Positions 16,146 to 25,681 of a stretch of DNA of 64,000 nt are shown here, in pieces. The DNA is from Amycolatopsis albispora (lineage in GTDB: Bacteria > Actinomycetota > Actinomycetes > Mycobacteriales > Pseudonocardiaceae). Each line of letters opens with the position of its first letter. The first letter of the stretch is position 1. The notes beneath the pieces were generated by a model, which did not search any database, had not been told where the DNA came from, and saw only the letters and a program-made list of their open reading frames with translations. The position numbers and the translations under genes are program-made. The stretch covers positions 8,804,001 to 8,868,000 of the forward strand of contig NZ_CP015163.1 of NCBI RefSeq assembly GCF_003312875.1, written 5' to 3'.

Positions 16146-18851
16146 CTAGCCGACCTGTTTCCGCGCCCCCAGCCGCCACCTGTCGCCGGTGACCTCGGCG
16201 CGCAGGGTCGCGGCGCCGCCGGTGGGCGTGACCTCGAACCGGTGCGTCCGGGTGGTGCCCGCCCGCAGTGGTGCGGACGGCTGCCCGGCGGGCACCGAGG
16301 TCCAGCCTTCGGGCAGGATGAGCCGGACGTCACCGCGGGGCAGGGTTTCGCCGGTGGCCGAGACGGTGACCTCCGCGGTGAACGGCGCGCCTGCCTCGAC
16401 GGTGTCCGGGGCGGTGATGGCCGCCGAAGCCAGCGCGGTCACCTCGTACCGGTGCCCCTGTTCGGCGTCGAGCGTGATCCGGTCGCCGTCGGCGGAGACC
16501 GGCACGGTCCGGCCGGTGGTGGTGTCCCGCACCTCGAACGGCCCGGTGAACAGTCCACTTCGGACATCCACGGCGCCGGTCCGGCCCGCGGCCATGGCGA
16601 TCCGCGTCGGTGTGCCGCCGCTCCAGTCGACGTCCACGGTCAGGTCACCCCGCGCCCGCAGGCCGCGCACCGAACCAGCGTCCCACGAACCCGGCAGCGC
16701 GGGCAGCACATCCACCGCGCCGGCGTGGCTCTGCAGCAGCATTTCCGCGACCCCGGCGGTGGCCCCGAAGTTGCCGTCGATCTGGAACGGCGGGTGCGTG
16801 TCCCACAGGTTCGCCAGCGTGCTGGTCTTCAGCAGCTCCGAAAGCATGGTGTGCGCGTGGTCCCCGTCCAGCAGCCGCGCCCAGAAGTTGATCTTCCACG
16901 CCTTGCTCCACCCGGTGCCGCCGTCCCCGCGCGCGGTCAGCGAAACCTTGGCCGCCTCGGCGAATTCGGGCGTCTCGGCCGGGGTGATCCGGCTGCCGGG
17001 GTGCAGCGCGAACAGATGCGAGACGTGCCGGTGCTGATTCGCGGGGTCGTCCTGGTCGGCCTTCCACTCCTGCAGCTGACCCCACGAGCCGACGCGCAGT
17101 CCGGTGTCCAAACGCGACAACACGTCGGCGGCTTCACCGGCGAACCCGTTGTCGCCCAGTGCTTTCGCGGCCTCGACGGTACTGGTCAGCAGGTCGCCGA
17201 CGATCTGCTGTGACATCGAAGCGCCCGCGGTGAACGGCCCCTGCTCCGGCGAGTAACTCGGCGTGACCACCAGCTTGCCATCACGCGGATCGGCGACCAG
17301 CTCGTCGATCCAGAACCGCGCCAGCGACTTCATCATCGGATACGCCCGATCGCGCAGGAAAGCCTCGTCGCGTGTGAAAAGGTAGTGCTCGTAGTAGTGC
17401 TGAGCCAGCCAGGCACCCGATTCGGGGAACCAGAACGCGGTCGCCCAGTCGTGGACCCCGGTGAACCCGAACGGGTTCGTCTCGTTGTGCACCACCCAGC
17501 CGCGGTTGCCGAACATCTCCCGCGCGGTCACCTCGCCCGCGGGCACCATCGAGTCCACGTAGTCGAACAGCGGCGCCGTGGTTTCGGTGAGGTTCGTGGT
17601 CTCGGCGGGCCAGTAGTTCATCTGCAGATTGATGTTCACGTGGTAGTCGGCGCTCCACGGCGGCGACGTCGAGTTGTTCCACACGCCCTGCAGGTTCGCG
17701 GGCAGCGAGCCCGGCCGCGAAGACGCGATCAGCAGGTAGCGGCCGTACTGGAAGTACAGCACCTCCAGCGCTTTGCGGGCGGCGGGCGAAGCCGTGCCGT
17801 GCTGGTAGGCCCGCAGCAGGTCGTCGGTCGGCATCGCGGGCGGCTGCTGGCCGAGCTGGAGGTCCACCCGGTGGAACAACGCCTGGTGATCGGCCACGTG
17901 CGCGGCGCGCAACGCGGTCACGCCCTTGGCCGCGGCGTGATCGACCCGCTGCGAGACCGCGGAAACCGGGTCCTCCCCGGTCCGGTAGGCCGGGTAGGCG
18001 GGGGCGTAGTCGGTGCCCGCGGCGAGCACCAGGGTCACCGCGTCCGCGCCCTGGACGGTGACCGAGCCGTCCGCGTTGTCGGTGCGGCTGCCGCCCTCGT
18101 TGAGCACTTGGACCTGGGCCGCGAAGCGCATGCCGTTGTCGTGCAGGGCACCGGAAAACGTGAGACGGCCGTCTCTGGCCGAGGTTGTCTTCGACCGGTT
18201 GTCCGGCGCGGTGATCGCGGCGGTGAAACCGATGCGGCTCGGCTGGTCGGCGGACAGCCGCGCGACGATCACCTGGTCCGCCGCGGAGGCGAAGTATTCG
18301 CGGCTGAACTCGGCGCCGCCGGACGAGTAGCGCACGCCCGCGGTGGCGGTCGAAATGTCCAGGTGACGGCGGTAGCCGGTGACGCCGGGCGGTGCCTGCG
18401 GCTGGGTCAGCCGGAGGTCACCGAAGGTCTGGTACGCGCCGAATCCGCGCTTCGGCTGGCCGAGCTGGTCGGCAACCCATTCCGGATCGGCCTGGCCGTC
18501 GGCGTTGATCCGCTGCTGCACGGTTTCCAGCGCCCCCGGCCGTGGTTCGGTCCAGTTGCCGAAGTTGTAGCCGGGGGAGCCGGGACCGCCCGTCCACAGC
18601 GTTTTCTCGTTGAACTGCAGCTGTTCGGCCTGGATGCCGCCGAACACGCTGGCCCCCAGCGCGCCACTGCCGATCGGCAGCGACTGGGACTCCCAGTCCG
18701 TGGCCGGTTCGTCGTACCAGAGCGTCATGCCGTTCTCCTGGCGCGGCGGCCCGGCGGCGTCGCTCGTACCGGCCGCGCCCAGCGGCGGGATCGCGGCGAG
18801 CAGTACTCCGGCGGCGAAGGCGGCGAGGCCGCGTGCCCTGGTCCTGGTCAT
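16146..18851 (-). CDS. Secreted GH95 alpha-L-fucosidase-type glycoside hydrolase
   Basis: The protein has 901 residues from ATG 18851 with GAGGAG just upstream. A signal peptide ends near SDAAG. The N-terminal GH95 domain has [15 protein letters not shown] and [15 protein letters not shown]. The (alpha/alpha)6 barrel includes [19 protein letters not shown] and ends around residue 720, followed by GH95 C-terminal beta strands. The last 100 residues look like a NEW3-type beta domain. The family removes fucose (some members L-galactose) from plant glycans such as fucosylated xyloglucan. No regulator is adjacent. Confidence 0.88.
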   Translation of the reverse strand: MTRTRARGLAAFAAGVLLAAIPPLGAAGTSDAAGPPRQENGMTLWYDEPATDWESQSLPIGSGALGASVFGGIQAEQLQFNEKTLWTGGPGSPGYNFGNWTEPRPGALETVQQRINADGQADPEWVADQLGQPKRGFGAYQTFGDLRLTQPQAPPGVTGYRRHLDISTATAGVRYSSGGAEFSREYFASAADQVIVARLSADQPSRIGFTAAITAPDNRSKTTSARDGRLTFSGALHDNGMRFAAQVQVLNEGGSRTDNADGSVTVQGADAVTLVLAAGTDYAPAYPAYRTGEDPVSAVSQRVDHAAAKGVTALRAAHVADHQALFHRVDLQLGQQPPAMPTDDLLRAYQHGTASPAARKALEVLYFQYGRYLLIASSRPGSLPANLQGVWNNSTSPPWSADYHVNINLQMNYWPAETTNLTETTAPLFDYVDSMVPAGEVTAREMFGNRGWVVHNETNPFGFTGVHDWATAFWFPESGAWLAQHYYEHYLFTRDEAFLRDRAYPMMKSLARFWIDELVADPRDGKLVVTPSYSPEQGPFTAGASMSQQIVGDLLTSTVEAAKALGDNGFAGEAADVLSRLDTGLRVGSWGQLQEWKADQDDPANQHRHVSHLFALHPGSRITPAETPEFAEAAKVSLTARGDGGTGWSKAWKINFWARLLDGDHAHTMLSELLKTSTLANLWDTHPPFQIDGNFGATAGVAEMLLQSHAGAVDVLPALPGSWDAGSVRGLRARGDLTVDVDWSGGTPTRIAMAAGRTGAVDVRSGLFTGPFEVRDTTTGRTVPVSADGDRITLDAEQGHRYEVTALASAAITAPDTVEAGAPFTAEVTVSATGETLPRGDVRLILPEGWTSVPAGQPSAPLRAGTTRTHRFEVTPTGGAATLRAEVTGDRWRLGARKQVG

Positions 18852-19022
18852 CGGGCTCCTCGACAAAGATCGGATGCATCTGCGGCAACTACCGGTCATT
18901 TGTGCAGAAAAGCTGGGTGGTGCGCCGAAGTCATCGGATGTCCCGGCCTTCTGACGATAGGGCCCGTCCGGGGTACGGTCAATCCGGGTTCTGCGGACCG
19001 ACGAGCGAGGGAGCACGACGGC

Positions 19023-20303
19023 GTGGCTTCAGCCGAACACGAGTCGATCTTCACCTACGGCGCCCCGGCGCTGAAGTACGGGAGCGGCTCGAGCGACGAG
19101 ATCGGATACGACCTGACGCAGTACGGCGCGCGCCGCGTGCTCGTGCTCACCGACCCGGGTGTGGCCGCCACCGGCTGGCCACGCCGCATCGCCGACGGCA
19201 TCGCCCGGTACGGCGTGGAGGCCGTGGTTTTCGACGGCGTGCACGTCGAACCGACGGACGTGAGCATGGGCAAGGCGGTGGACTACGCGCGCGGGCACGG
19301 CCCGTGGGACGCGTTCGTCGCGGTCGGCGGCGGGTCGAGCATCGACACCGCGAAGGCGGTCAACCTGCTGACCAGCAACGACGGCGAGCTGATGGACTAC
19401 GTCAACGCGCCGGTCGGCGGCGGCCGGGCGCCGAGCGCGCCGCTGAAACCGCTGGTGGCGGTGCCGACGACCACCGGGACCGGCGCGGAGAGCACCACGG
19501 TCTGCGTGCTGGACGTGCTGTCGCTCCGGGTGAAGAGCGGGATCAGCCACCTGCGGCTGCGGCCGACGCTGGCGGTGGTCGATCCGCGGCTGACGGTCAG
19601 CCAGCCCGCCGCGGTGACCGCGGCGAGCGGGATGGACATCCTGTGCCACGCCGCCGAGAGCTACACCGCGAAGCCGTACACGTCGTTCGCGCGCAAGCGG
19701 CCGGAGGAGCGGGTGCCGTACTGCGGGGCGAATCCGCTGGCCGACATGTTCGCCGAGGAGTCGCTGCGGTTGCTGTCGCGGTCGCTGGTGGCGGCGGTGA
19801 CCGACGGTTCGGACCTGCGGGCGCGGGAGGACATGGCGCTGGCGGCGACCTTCGCCGGGCTCGGCTTCGGGAACGCGGGGGTGCACATTCCCCACGCGAA
19901 CGCGTATCCGGTGGCCGGGCAGGTGCGTGAGTTCCACCCGGAGGGGTATCCGGGTGACGAGCCGATGGTGCCGCACGGCATGGCGGTTTCCCTGACCGCG
20001 CCGGCGGCCTTCCGGTTCACCTTCGAGGCGGCGCCGGAGCGGCATCTGCGGGTGGCGCGGTTGCTGGCGCCGGAGTTCGAATGGTCCGGTGACGCGGCAG
20101 AGCACCTGCCCGCGGTGTTGCGCGACCTGATGCGGCGGATCGGCATTCCGAACGGGATCGGTGCCGTCGGGTTCGGACTGTCCGATGTGGATTCCCTGGT
20201 GTCGGGAACGGTGAAGCAGCAGCGGTTGCTGGCGACGGCGCCTCGTGAACCGTCCGAAGAGGACCTGGCCGGGATCCTGCGTGAGTCGGTGGAGCTGTGG
20301 TGA
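19023..20303 (+). CDS. Iron-containing alcohol dehydrogenase, hydroxyacid-oxoacid transhydrogenase type
   Basis: The protein has 426 residues from GTG 19023 with GAGGGAG at 19007-19013. The nucleotide-binding segment [14 protein letters not shown] and [10 protein letters not shown] are typical of group III metal-dependent dehydrogenases. Metal ligands lie in [20 protein letters not shown] and VPHGMAVS. The long insert before the second half resembles eukaryotic ADHFE1 transhydrogenases, which couple 4-hydroxybutyrate oxidation to 2-oxoglutarate reduction. It overlaps the thioesterase gene by 4 nt, suggesting a shared operon. Confidence 0.82.
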   Translation: MASAEHESIFTYGAPALKYGSGSSDEIGYDLTQYGARRVLVLTDPGVAATGWPRRIADGIARYGVEAVVFDGVHVEPTDVSMGKAVDYARGHGPWDAFVAVGGGSSIDTAKAVNLLTSNDGELMDYVNAPVGGGRAPSAPLKPLVAVPTTTGTGAESTTVCVLDVLSLRVKSGISHLRLRPTLAVVDPRLTVSQPAAVTAASGMDILCHAAESYTAKPYTSFARKRPEERVPYCGANPLADMFAEESLRLLSRSLVAAVTDGSDLRAREDMALAATFAGLGFGNAGVHIPHANAYPVAGQVREFHPEGYPGDEPMVPHGMAVSLTAPAAFRFTFEAAPERHLRVARLLAPEFEWSGDAAEHLPAVLRDLMRRIGIPNGIGAVGFGLSDVDSLVSGTVKQQRLLATAPREPSEEDLAGILRESVELW

Positions 20304-20707
20304 GCGAGTACCCGCACGTGCGCACGGTTCCGCTGCGGTGGAAGGACAACGACGTCTACGGGCATGTGAACAACGTGGTGCACTATTCGCTGATGGACAC
20401 GGTGATCAATACCTGGCTGATCGAGGAGGGCGGGCTCGACATCGAGCGGGGTGAGGTCATCGGGTTGTGCGTGGAGTCGCATTGCAATTATCGGGGGTCG
20501 GTGTCTTTTCCTGGGTCGCTGGAGGTGGGGTTGCGCGTCGGGCACTTGGGACGGTCGAGTGTTCGGTATGAGATCGGGATGTTCTCGGGTGAAGGGGAGT
20601 TGATCGCTGAGGGGCATTTTGTGCATGTGTTCGTGGATAGGGAGTCGAGGCGGCCGGTGGAGGTTGGTGGGAAGTTGAGGGAGTCGCTTGAGGCATTGGC
20701 TGGATGA
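20300..20707 (+). CDS. Acyl-CoA thioesterase (hotdog fold, 4HBT type)
   Basis: The protein has 135 residues from GTG 20300 (GTGA overlap with the dehydrogenase stop; GGAG 5 nt upstream). The motif WKDNDVYGHVNNVVHY is the 4-hydroxybenzoyl-CoA thioesterase-type active site, with Asp before the YGHVNN turn. It is probably cytoplasmic and acts on acyl-CoA. The last 250 nt are visibly less GC-rich than the start, marking the edge of the AT-richer region that follows. Confidence 0.82.
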   Translation: MSEYPHVRTVPLRWKDNDVYGHVNNVVHYSLMDTVINTWLIEEGGLDIERGEVIGLCVESHCNYRGSVSFPGSLEVGLRVGHLGRSSVRYEIGMFSGEGELIAEGHFVHVFVDRESRRPVEVGGKLRESLEALAG

Positions 20708-20785
20708 GTTTCGTAGTTCCGTTGTTTCGTTGTTTCGTTGGTTGAGTATTTGTAGGGGGTGCCGCCCCGATTTTTGATTGTGACT

Positions 20786-20845
20786 ACGGCGAAGAAGCTC
20801 TTGTCAAGGCTGGAAAGAGTACCTTGACAAGAGCTTCTTCGCCGT
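20786..20845. repeat. 24-bp perfect inverted repeat (strong hairpin)
   Basis: Arms 20786-20809 and 20822-20845 are exact reverse complements with a 12-nt loop (20810-20821). The right arm is followed by GTTTTGGG. It stands 78 nt after the thioesterase stop and 103 nt before the DUF222/HNH gene. It could terminate transcription in either direction, or be a dispersed palindromic element. The upstream 20707-20745 stretch has short GTTTCGTT-type tandem repeats. Confidence 0.85.
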
Positions 20846-20920
20846 GTTTTGGGCTGTGGATCGGGGGCGGGGGTGGTGTGGGCGGGCTTCGCGGTCGGTT
20901 TTTGTGTTCACCGTTTCGTT

Positions 20921-20942
20921 TCGAACGTATGTGTGATATTAT
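20921..20942 (+). promoter_or_regulatory. LexA-like (SOS) box overlapping a leaderless promoter
   Basis: TCGAACGTATGTGTGA (20921-20936) matches the mycobacterial SOS box TCGAACN4GTTCGA at 10 of 12 fixed positions. It directly abuts a near-consensus -10, TATTAT (20937-20942). The expected transcription start, 6-7 nt downstream, falls on ATG 20949, which has no Shine-Dalgarno. This predicts a leaderless, LexA-repressed transcript. Confidence 0.55.
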
Positions 20943-20948
20943 GTGGGT

Positions 20949-22103
20949 ATGGAATCTTCTGAGGGGGAGATCCTCCTTGATTTGAAATCCACGGCTGCGG
21001 AGATTGCCCGGCTTGAGGCCCGGTTGGTTCGGCAGGTGGTTTCCTTTGCCCGTGCGGCGTCGGTTCGGCGCGGGGTGGCGGAGGAATTGTCCATGGCGTT
21101 GTGTATGACCAAGTACAAGGCCCACGCGCTGATCGGCCATGCGGAGGGGTTGGTTGATCGGTTCCCGGCTGTGCTGGGGTTGGTGGAGGCTGGTGCTGTG
21201 CCGATGGCTTCGGCGGTGGCGGTGAATGACGCGGCGGCCTGGTTGGCTGACGATAAGGCGGCGGTGGTGGATGAGGTGATGGCTGGTCGCCTTGAGGGGA
21301 AGAATCCGACGGCGGCTCGCCGATCGGCGACTTCGGCGGCGGCTCGCGCTGATCCGGAAGGTTTTGAGGAGCGTGCTCGTAGGCCTCGTGAGGATCGTGG
21401 TCTCCATCTGCACCACGGGACTGCTGGCGTGGCTGGCCTCTCCCTCGAAAACGCTCCTGTCGAGAAGGCGGTGGCGGCGTATGTGTGCGTCGATCGCCAA
21501 GCTCGTTTGCTGAAGACTGCGGACGAGACCCGCACTCTCGACCAGCTGCGTGCCGACGTGGCACTGGACATGCTGGTGGGCAAGCAGTTCGGCGGTGAGG
21601 TGAAGGCCCACGTGTATCTGTATCTGGATGCTCTCACCTACGCCGGGCTTCGTAATGAGCCCGCTGAGTTGGCCGGGCACGGACCGATCCCGGCGTCGCT
21701 TGCCCGTGACATCGCCGCCCGGCCCGGCACGGTCTTCCAGCGCATTATCACTGATCCCACCACCGGACAAGTTGTGGAACTCGGCCGCCGGAAGTATCGG
21801 CCTCGGGCTGGGCTGGATGAGCTGGTGCGGGTTCGCGATCGCGAATGTCGTCGTCCTGGGTGTACCCGTCCGGCGCAGTTCGGCGACCTTGATCACTGCG
21901 ACAAACGCGGCCGAGGTTGGAAAGACGGATGTCCCACGGGCACGACCACACTGGTCGGGTTATGTCGAGCTGACCACAAGTTGCGTGACCTGCCTGGGTG
22001 GCGCCACGAGGTCGCATCCGATGGCACCTTGACCATCACCACCCCGGCCAAGCAGACCTACCGCAGCCGTCCGGAGCCGTTGGGGCAGGATCGGGGGTTA
22101 TGA
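20949..22103 (+). CDS. DUF222 / HNH endonuclease (13E12 repeat family) protein
   Basis: The protein has 384 residues from ATG 20949. The N-terminal two thirds are the helical DUF222 domain (SMALCMTKYKAHALIGHAEG, VEAGAVPMASAVAV). The C-terminal HNH module has paired cysteines CRRPGC, then DLDHCDKR, then LCRADHKLRD; the usual Asn region is poorly conserved (TTTLVGLC). The family is multicopy in actinobacteria; nuclease activity and role are unproven. Third-position T and A are far more frequent than in neighbouring genes, suggesting transfer or different selection. Its stop overlaps the next start (ATGA). Confidence 0.85.
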   Translation: MESSEGEILLDLKSTAAEIARLEARLVRQVVSFARAASVRRGVAEELSMALCMTKYKAHALIGHAEGLVDRFPAVLGLVEAGAVPMASAVAVNDAAAWLADDKAAVVDEVMAGRLEGKNPTAARRSATSAAARADPEGFEERARRPREDRGLHLHHGTAGVAGLSLENAPVEKAVAAYVCVDRQARLLKTADETRTLDQLRADVALDMLVGKQFGGEVKAHVYLYLDALTYAGLRNEPAELAGHGPIPASLARDIAARPGTVFQRIITDPTTGQVVELGRRKYRPRAGLDELVRVRDRECRRPGCTRPAQFGDLDHCDKRGRGWKDGCPTGTTTLVGLCRADHKLRDLPGWRHEVASDGTLTITTPAKQTYRSRPEPLGQDRGL

Positions 22104-22984
22104 GCCTTTCATCGGCCGGGCGGATTCAGACCCCGGTGCTGGACATCGCGTACGAGCAGGCGGGCGACCCCGGTGGCCAGCCGGTGGTGCTGCTCCACGG
22201 CTTCCCTTACGACGTGCGTGCCTTCGACGGCGTCGCCGAGAAGCTGCAGGGGGTCTGGGTCATCGCGCCGTACCTGCGCGGGTTCGGGCCGACGCGCTTC
22301 CGTGACGAGGGGGCCCTCCGGTCCGGGCAGCAGGGCGCGCTGGCGCAGGACCTCCGCGACCTCCTCGACGGGCTCGGCATCGAGCAGGCCGTCGTCGGTG
22401 GGTATGACTGGGGTGGGCGCGCGGCGTGCATAGCGGCGGCGTTGTGGCCCGAGCGCATCGCGGGACTGGTCACAGTGGACGGCTACAACGTGCAGAACCT
22501 CGCGTACGCGGGCGAACCCGCGCCGCCCGAGTGGGAGCGGACGTACTGGTATCAGTACTACTTCCAGTCCGAGCGGGGGCGGCGTGGGCTCGAGCGCAAT
22601 CGCGAGGAGTTGTGTTCGCTGCTCTGGCGCACCTGGTCGCCGGAGTGGGCGGAGGCCGCGGCCGCCTTTCCCGCCAGTGCGCCGAGCCTGCACAATCCGG
22701 ACTTCGTCGACGTGGCGATCCATTCGTACCGCCACCGCTTCGGCCTGGTCGACGGTGACCCGCGGTACCAGGAGATCGAGGACCGCGTCGCCGCGGAGCC
22801 GCCGATCGCCGTGCGCACCGTGGTGCTCGAAAGCGGTGCGGACGGGATCGGCGGGCCCAGTGCGGCGGACGACCGCGAGTACTTCACCGGCGACTACCGC
22901 CACCAGCTGTTACCGGGCATCGGGCACAACGTTCCACAGGAAGCACCCGAGGCCTTCGCCGAGGCGGTGGCGAGCCTGCTCTAG
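22100..22984 (+). CDS. Alpha/beta hydrolase (epoxide hydrolase / haloalkane dehalogenase-like)
   Basis: The protein has 294 residues from ATG 22100. Oxyanion motif LLHGFPYD is near residue 35. The nucleophile elbow GYDWGGRA (Asp rather than Ser, about residue 108) and the late GIGHNVPQEAPEA histidine fit epoxide hydrolases and dehalogenases. The start overlaps the HNH gene stop by 4 nt, so translation may be coupled, although base composition returns to high GC here. Its TAG stop shares the CTAG at 22981-22984 with the convergent glucoamylase stop. Confidence 0.82.
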   Translation: MSLSSAGRIQTPVLDIAYEQAGDPGGQPVVLLHGFPYDVRAFDGVAEKLQGVWVIAPYLRGFGPTRFRDEGALRSGQQGALAQDLRDLLDGLGIEQAVVGGYDWGGRAACIAAALWPERIAGLVTVDGYNVQNLAYAGEPAPPEWERTYWYQYYFQSERGRRGLERNREELCSLLWRTWSPEWAEAAAAFPASAPSLHNPDFVDVAIHSYRHRFGLVDGDPRYQEIEDRVAAEPPIAVRTVVLESGADGIGGPSAADDREYFTGDYRHQLLPGIGHNVPQEAPEAFAEAVASLL

Positions 22985-25395
22985 GGCCGCCAGGTGTCGG
23001 TCAGCGCCAGCGTGCAGCCGGTGGCCGTGGCCACGCGGTTCGCTCCCGACTCCCAGGTGACCGCATCGCCTTCCTTGCGCAGGTACTTGTACTGGAAGGT
23101 GGTGTCCTTCGGCAGGCCGACCGTGCCGGTCCACTGTGGATAGTTCACTGAGGACAGCGGGACGGCGTTCGCCGGGTTCCACGAGCCGAGTTCGGGCCGG
23201 TCGCCGACCACGAAGATGTTCTGGCCCCACGTGGTGGTCGCGTTGACCGAGAACTGGGCCGACACGCTCGCGCAACCGTTCGCGTACCGCTGCTTGACCA
23301 CTGAGGGCGTTTCCACCGGCGCACCCGCGTCGATCGAGTGGGCGAGCCGGACGAACTGCGCCATCGACCACGCCAGCGGCGTCGCCGAGCCGGTGCCCTC
23401 GCCGAAGGTGAAGCCCCCGGTGCTCGCCCGGTCCCAGACCTGTTCCGGGATCAGGTAACCCGGGTTGGCCGCGGCCGCCATGGTGGCCAGGTGCGCCGAT
23501 GCCGACCGGCCGTTCGCCAGCTCGTACTCCCCGCGCTCGCCGGTGAGCAGCGGCCACAACCGGCCGATCCCCGCGCCGGTGTACGGGCCACCGGAGGCGG
23601 TTTCGCCGTAACCGTCGTGGTTGTAGCGGTACCACATCGGGCCGTTCGGGGTGTTCACCTTGAGCGTCGAGTCCACTTCGGGCAGTGCGGCCGCGACGTC
23701 CGGATCGGCCGCGGGCTTCACACCGAGCCGTACCAGCTCCAGGAACCCGGCGTCGATGATGGCGCGCTCGTCGTGGTTGCCACCACCGTTCTGGAGGAAG
23801 ATGTGCTGGCCGTCGTTGGGATTCCCGTTGCCGTCGATGCGCTCGAAGTACCGGCCGTCGCCGAGCGGGCCGGTGGTGGTGAAGGTCCAGCCGGTCACCT
23901 GCGCCTGCCACTGGTCGGCGGTGGTGCGGTAGGTGTTCGCGCTGGCCGTGTCGCCGTTGCGCTCGGCGATGTCGGCGGCGCAGATCAACCCGGCGATCTC
24001 CGCGGCGATGGTGGACGGCGAGTACCCGCCGTTCTCCTCCCAGCGTTCCTGCGGTGTCGACGGACCACGCGAGACCAGGAAGTCCGCCGACTTCTTCACC
24101 TTCGCCCACATCGCCGCGTCGAACCGCTGCAGCTGCCACACCAGCACGATCGGGAACGCGACCTCGTCCAACTGCAGGCTGGTCCAGCAGTTGGTGCCGT
24201 CGAGGCGCGTGTTCTGCGGGAACGAGCCGTCCGGGCGCTGCTGCACGGTGAACAGGTAGTCGGCCGAACGGTTCGCCGCCGCGGTGTCGCCCGCGGCGAT
24301 CTGCGCGGTCGAGACCTGGTAGAGGTCGCGGGACCAGACGGCGTGGTAACCGCAGTCGCCGGTGCCGTTCGCGTCCTTCGCCTCACCCCACGGATTGGTC
24401 AGCGAGGCGACGTTCGCGCCGAGATAGGTCTTGTCCTCGTGGGCTTTGAGCGTCATCAGCGCGACGTTGTACTGCGTGGTCAGCCCGGCGCCGGTGATCG
24501 AGCCGGGCACGGCGTTCAGCGAGGACAGGTAGTTGTGCCAGCCGGAGCGGTAGGCGGTGTCGGCGGCCGTGAAACCGCCGGTGAGCGAGGCCGATGCGGT
24601 CGCCGACGCGGCCGCGCGGTTGCCGCCGAAGCCCAGGGCGAGGGTGAACGTGGTGTCCGTGCCCACCGGGATCTGGCCCAGCTGCACCAGGTTCCCGGAC
24701 GCCGGCGCGGAGTCGTACTGCGCGTCCAGCACGTGGTTGCCGCTGAGGTCCACGTACCCGTCGCTCGCACTGCCGCTGTACCCGCTGGTCAGCTTGCTGA
24801 ATCCGGTGGACGCGGCCAGCGCGCTGGACACCGGGCCGTCGGAGGCGACCAGCTGGCCGTTCGCGGTCGCGCCGGTGTCGCCCATGCCGCTGTTGTTCAG
24901 CGACGGGTTGTACAGCGCGTACAACTGGAGTGGCCCGCCGCTGAGCACCTCGAACCTGGTCTGGATCAACACGGTCGCGCGTGCCGGGTCGGTGGTGTGC
25001 GTTTTGGTGATCCGGTAGCGGCCGTTGGTGGCGGTGTTGGTCTGCCGGTAGCTCAGCGACCGCGGATCGATCAGCGTCACCTGCTTGGTGGTGTGGTCGC
25101 GTTCGAGCTGGGTGAACCCGGCGCCGTCGGAGACCACGTACTGCAGGTCCTGCACGTTGGCCACGTCCACGGTGGGGTAGTAGACCTCGTGGTTGATGCC
25201 CTGGCCGAGGGTGAACCAGACCTTGGAGGCGGTCCCGGCGGAGGTGCCGAACCCCTCCTTGCCGCCGGTGGTCCAGGCCGAGCCGGTGCCCGGCGCGCCG
25301 GGGGCTTCAGCGGGCGCGGCGGCGGCCGGCGCGGGCAAGGCGACCAAGGCGAGCGTGAGCAGAGCGGCGGAAACGCGCCGCTTCGGAGACTTCAT
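22981..25395 (-). CDS. Secreted GH15 glucoamylase with C-terminal CBM20 starch-binding domain
   Basis: The protein has 804 residues. The signal peptide ends near APAAAA. A GH15 N-terminal beta-sandwich (about 40-300) precedes an (alpha/alpha)6 catalytic barrel with CGYHAVWSRDLY, RPDGSFPQNTR and the catalytic-acid segment WEENGGYS (Glu about 452). A second acidic segment, ERGEYELANG, probably holds the catalytic base. Residues about 702-804 are a CBM20 (TTWGQNIFVVGDRPELGSWN). It releases glucose from starch or dextrins outside the cell. A 14-bp dyad upstream may be its operator. Confidence 0.9.
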   Translation of the reverse strand: MKSPKRRVSAALLTLALVALPAPAAAAPAEAPGAPGTGSAWTTGGKEGFGTSAGTASKVWFTLGQGINHEVYYPTVDVANVQDLQYVVSDGAGFTQLERDHTTKQVTLIDPRSLSYRQTNTATNGRYRITKTHTTDPARATVLIQTRFEVLSGGPLQLYALYNPSLNNSGMGDTGATANGQLVASDGPVSSALAASTGFSKLTSGYSGSASDGYVDLSGNHVLDAQYDSAPASGNLVQLGQIPVGTDTTFTLALGFGGNRAAASATASASLTGGFTAADTAYRSGWHNYLSSLNAVPGSITGAGLTTQYNVALMTLKAHEDKTYLGANVASLTNPWGEAKDANGTGDCGYHAVWSRDLYQVSTAQIAAGDTAAANRSADYLFTVQQRPDGSFPQNTRLDGTNCWTSLQLDEVAFPIVLVWQLQRFDAAMWAKVKKSADFLVSRGPSTPQERWEENGGYSPSTIAAEIAGLICAADIAERNGDTASANTYRTTADQWQAQVTGWTFTTTGPLGDGRYFERIDGNGNPNDGQHIFLQNGGGNHDERAIIDAGFLELVRLGVKPAADPDVAAALPEVDSTLKVNTPNGPMWYRYNHDGYGETASGGPYTGAGIGRLWPLLTGERGEYELANGRSASAHLATMAAAANPGYLIPEQVWDRASTGGFTFGEGTGSATPLAWSMAQFVRLAHSIDAGAPVETPSVVKQRYANGCASVSAQFSVNATTTWGQNIFVVGDRPELGSWNPANAVPLSSVNYPQWTGTVGLPKDTTFQYKYLRKEGDAVTWESGANRVATATGCTLALTDTWRP

Positions 25396-25445
25396 GACGG
25401 TGTCCTTCCCACAGGCGTCGTTGGCAGCAGGAATTTGTTGTTCGT

Positions 25446-25459
25446 CGCAACATATTGCG
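25446..25459. promoter_or_regulatory. Dyad upstream of the glucoamylase gene
   Basis: CGCAACATATTGCG has perfect 5-bp arms around a CATA centre and lies 51-64 nt upstream of the glucoamylase start. LacI-type maltose regulators use CGCAA/TTGCG-like half-sites, so a sugar-responsive operator is plausible. No such regulator gene is adjacent. Confidence 0.4.
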
Positions 25460-25643
25460 CGGCGCGGCCGGGCGACAGGGCCGATCGGGCTAACCCGGAC
25501 CAGTGCGCCCCGGTGGTCCGGCCGGGCCGCCTTCCGCTGGGTGGATCACCGGATAGCGGCAGCGATCGCCCCCGTTCGGCGGTATGAAGCACGCCCGGAA
25601 ATGGTAAACGAACACCCGTTTTCCGATCGTGACAAATGCTCTC

Positions 25644-25649
25644 TATATT
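25644..25649 (+). promoter_or_regulatory. Possible -10 element of the ATPase operon
   Basis: TATATT is a good -10 match, 32 nt upstream of the ATPase start, in a locally AT-rich stretch (25595-25660). No convincing -35 was found. The rest of 25396-25681 holds only the divergent promoters for glucoamylase and this operon. Confidence 0.35.
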
Positions 25650-25681
25650 GATTGCTCCTACTTGTCGAACAAAGGGCGAAG

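Noticed and set aside
18852..19022. Intergenic stretch between GH95 and the transhydrogenase as a riboswitch
   Set aside because: No conserved core or paired helices recognisable; it is better explained as two divergent promoters.
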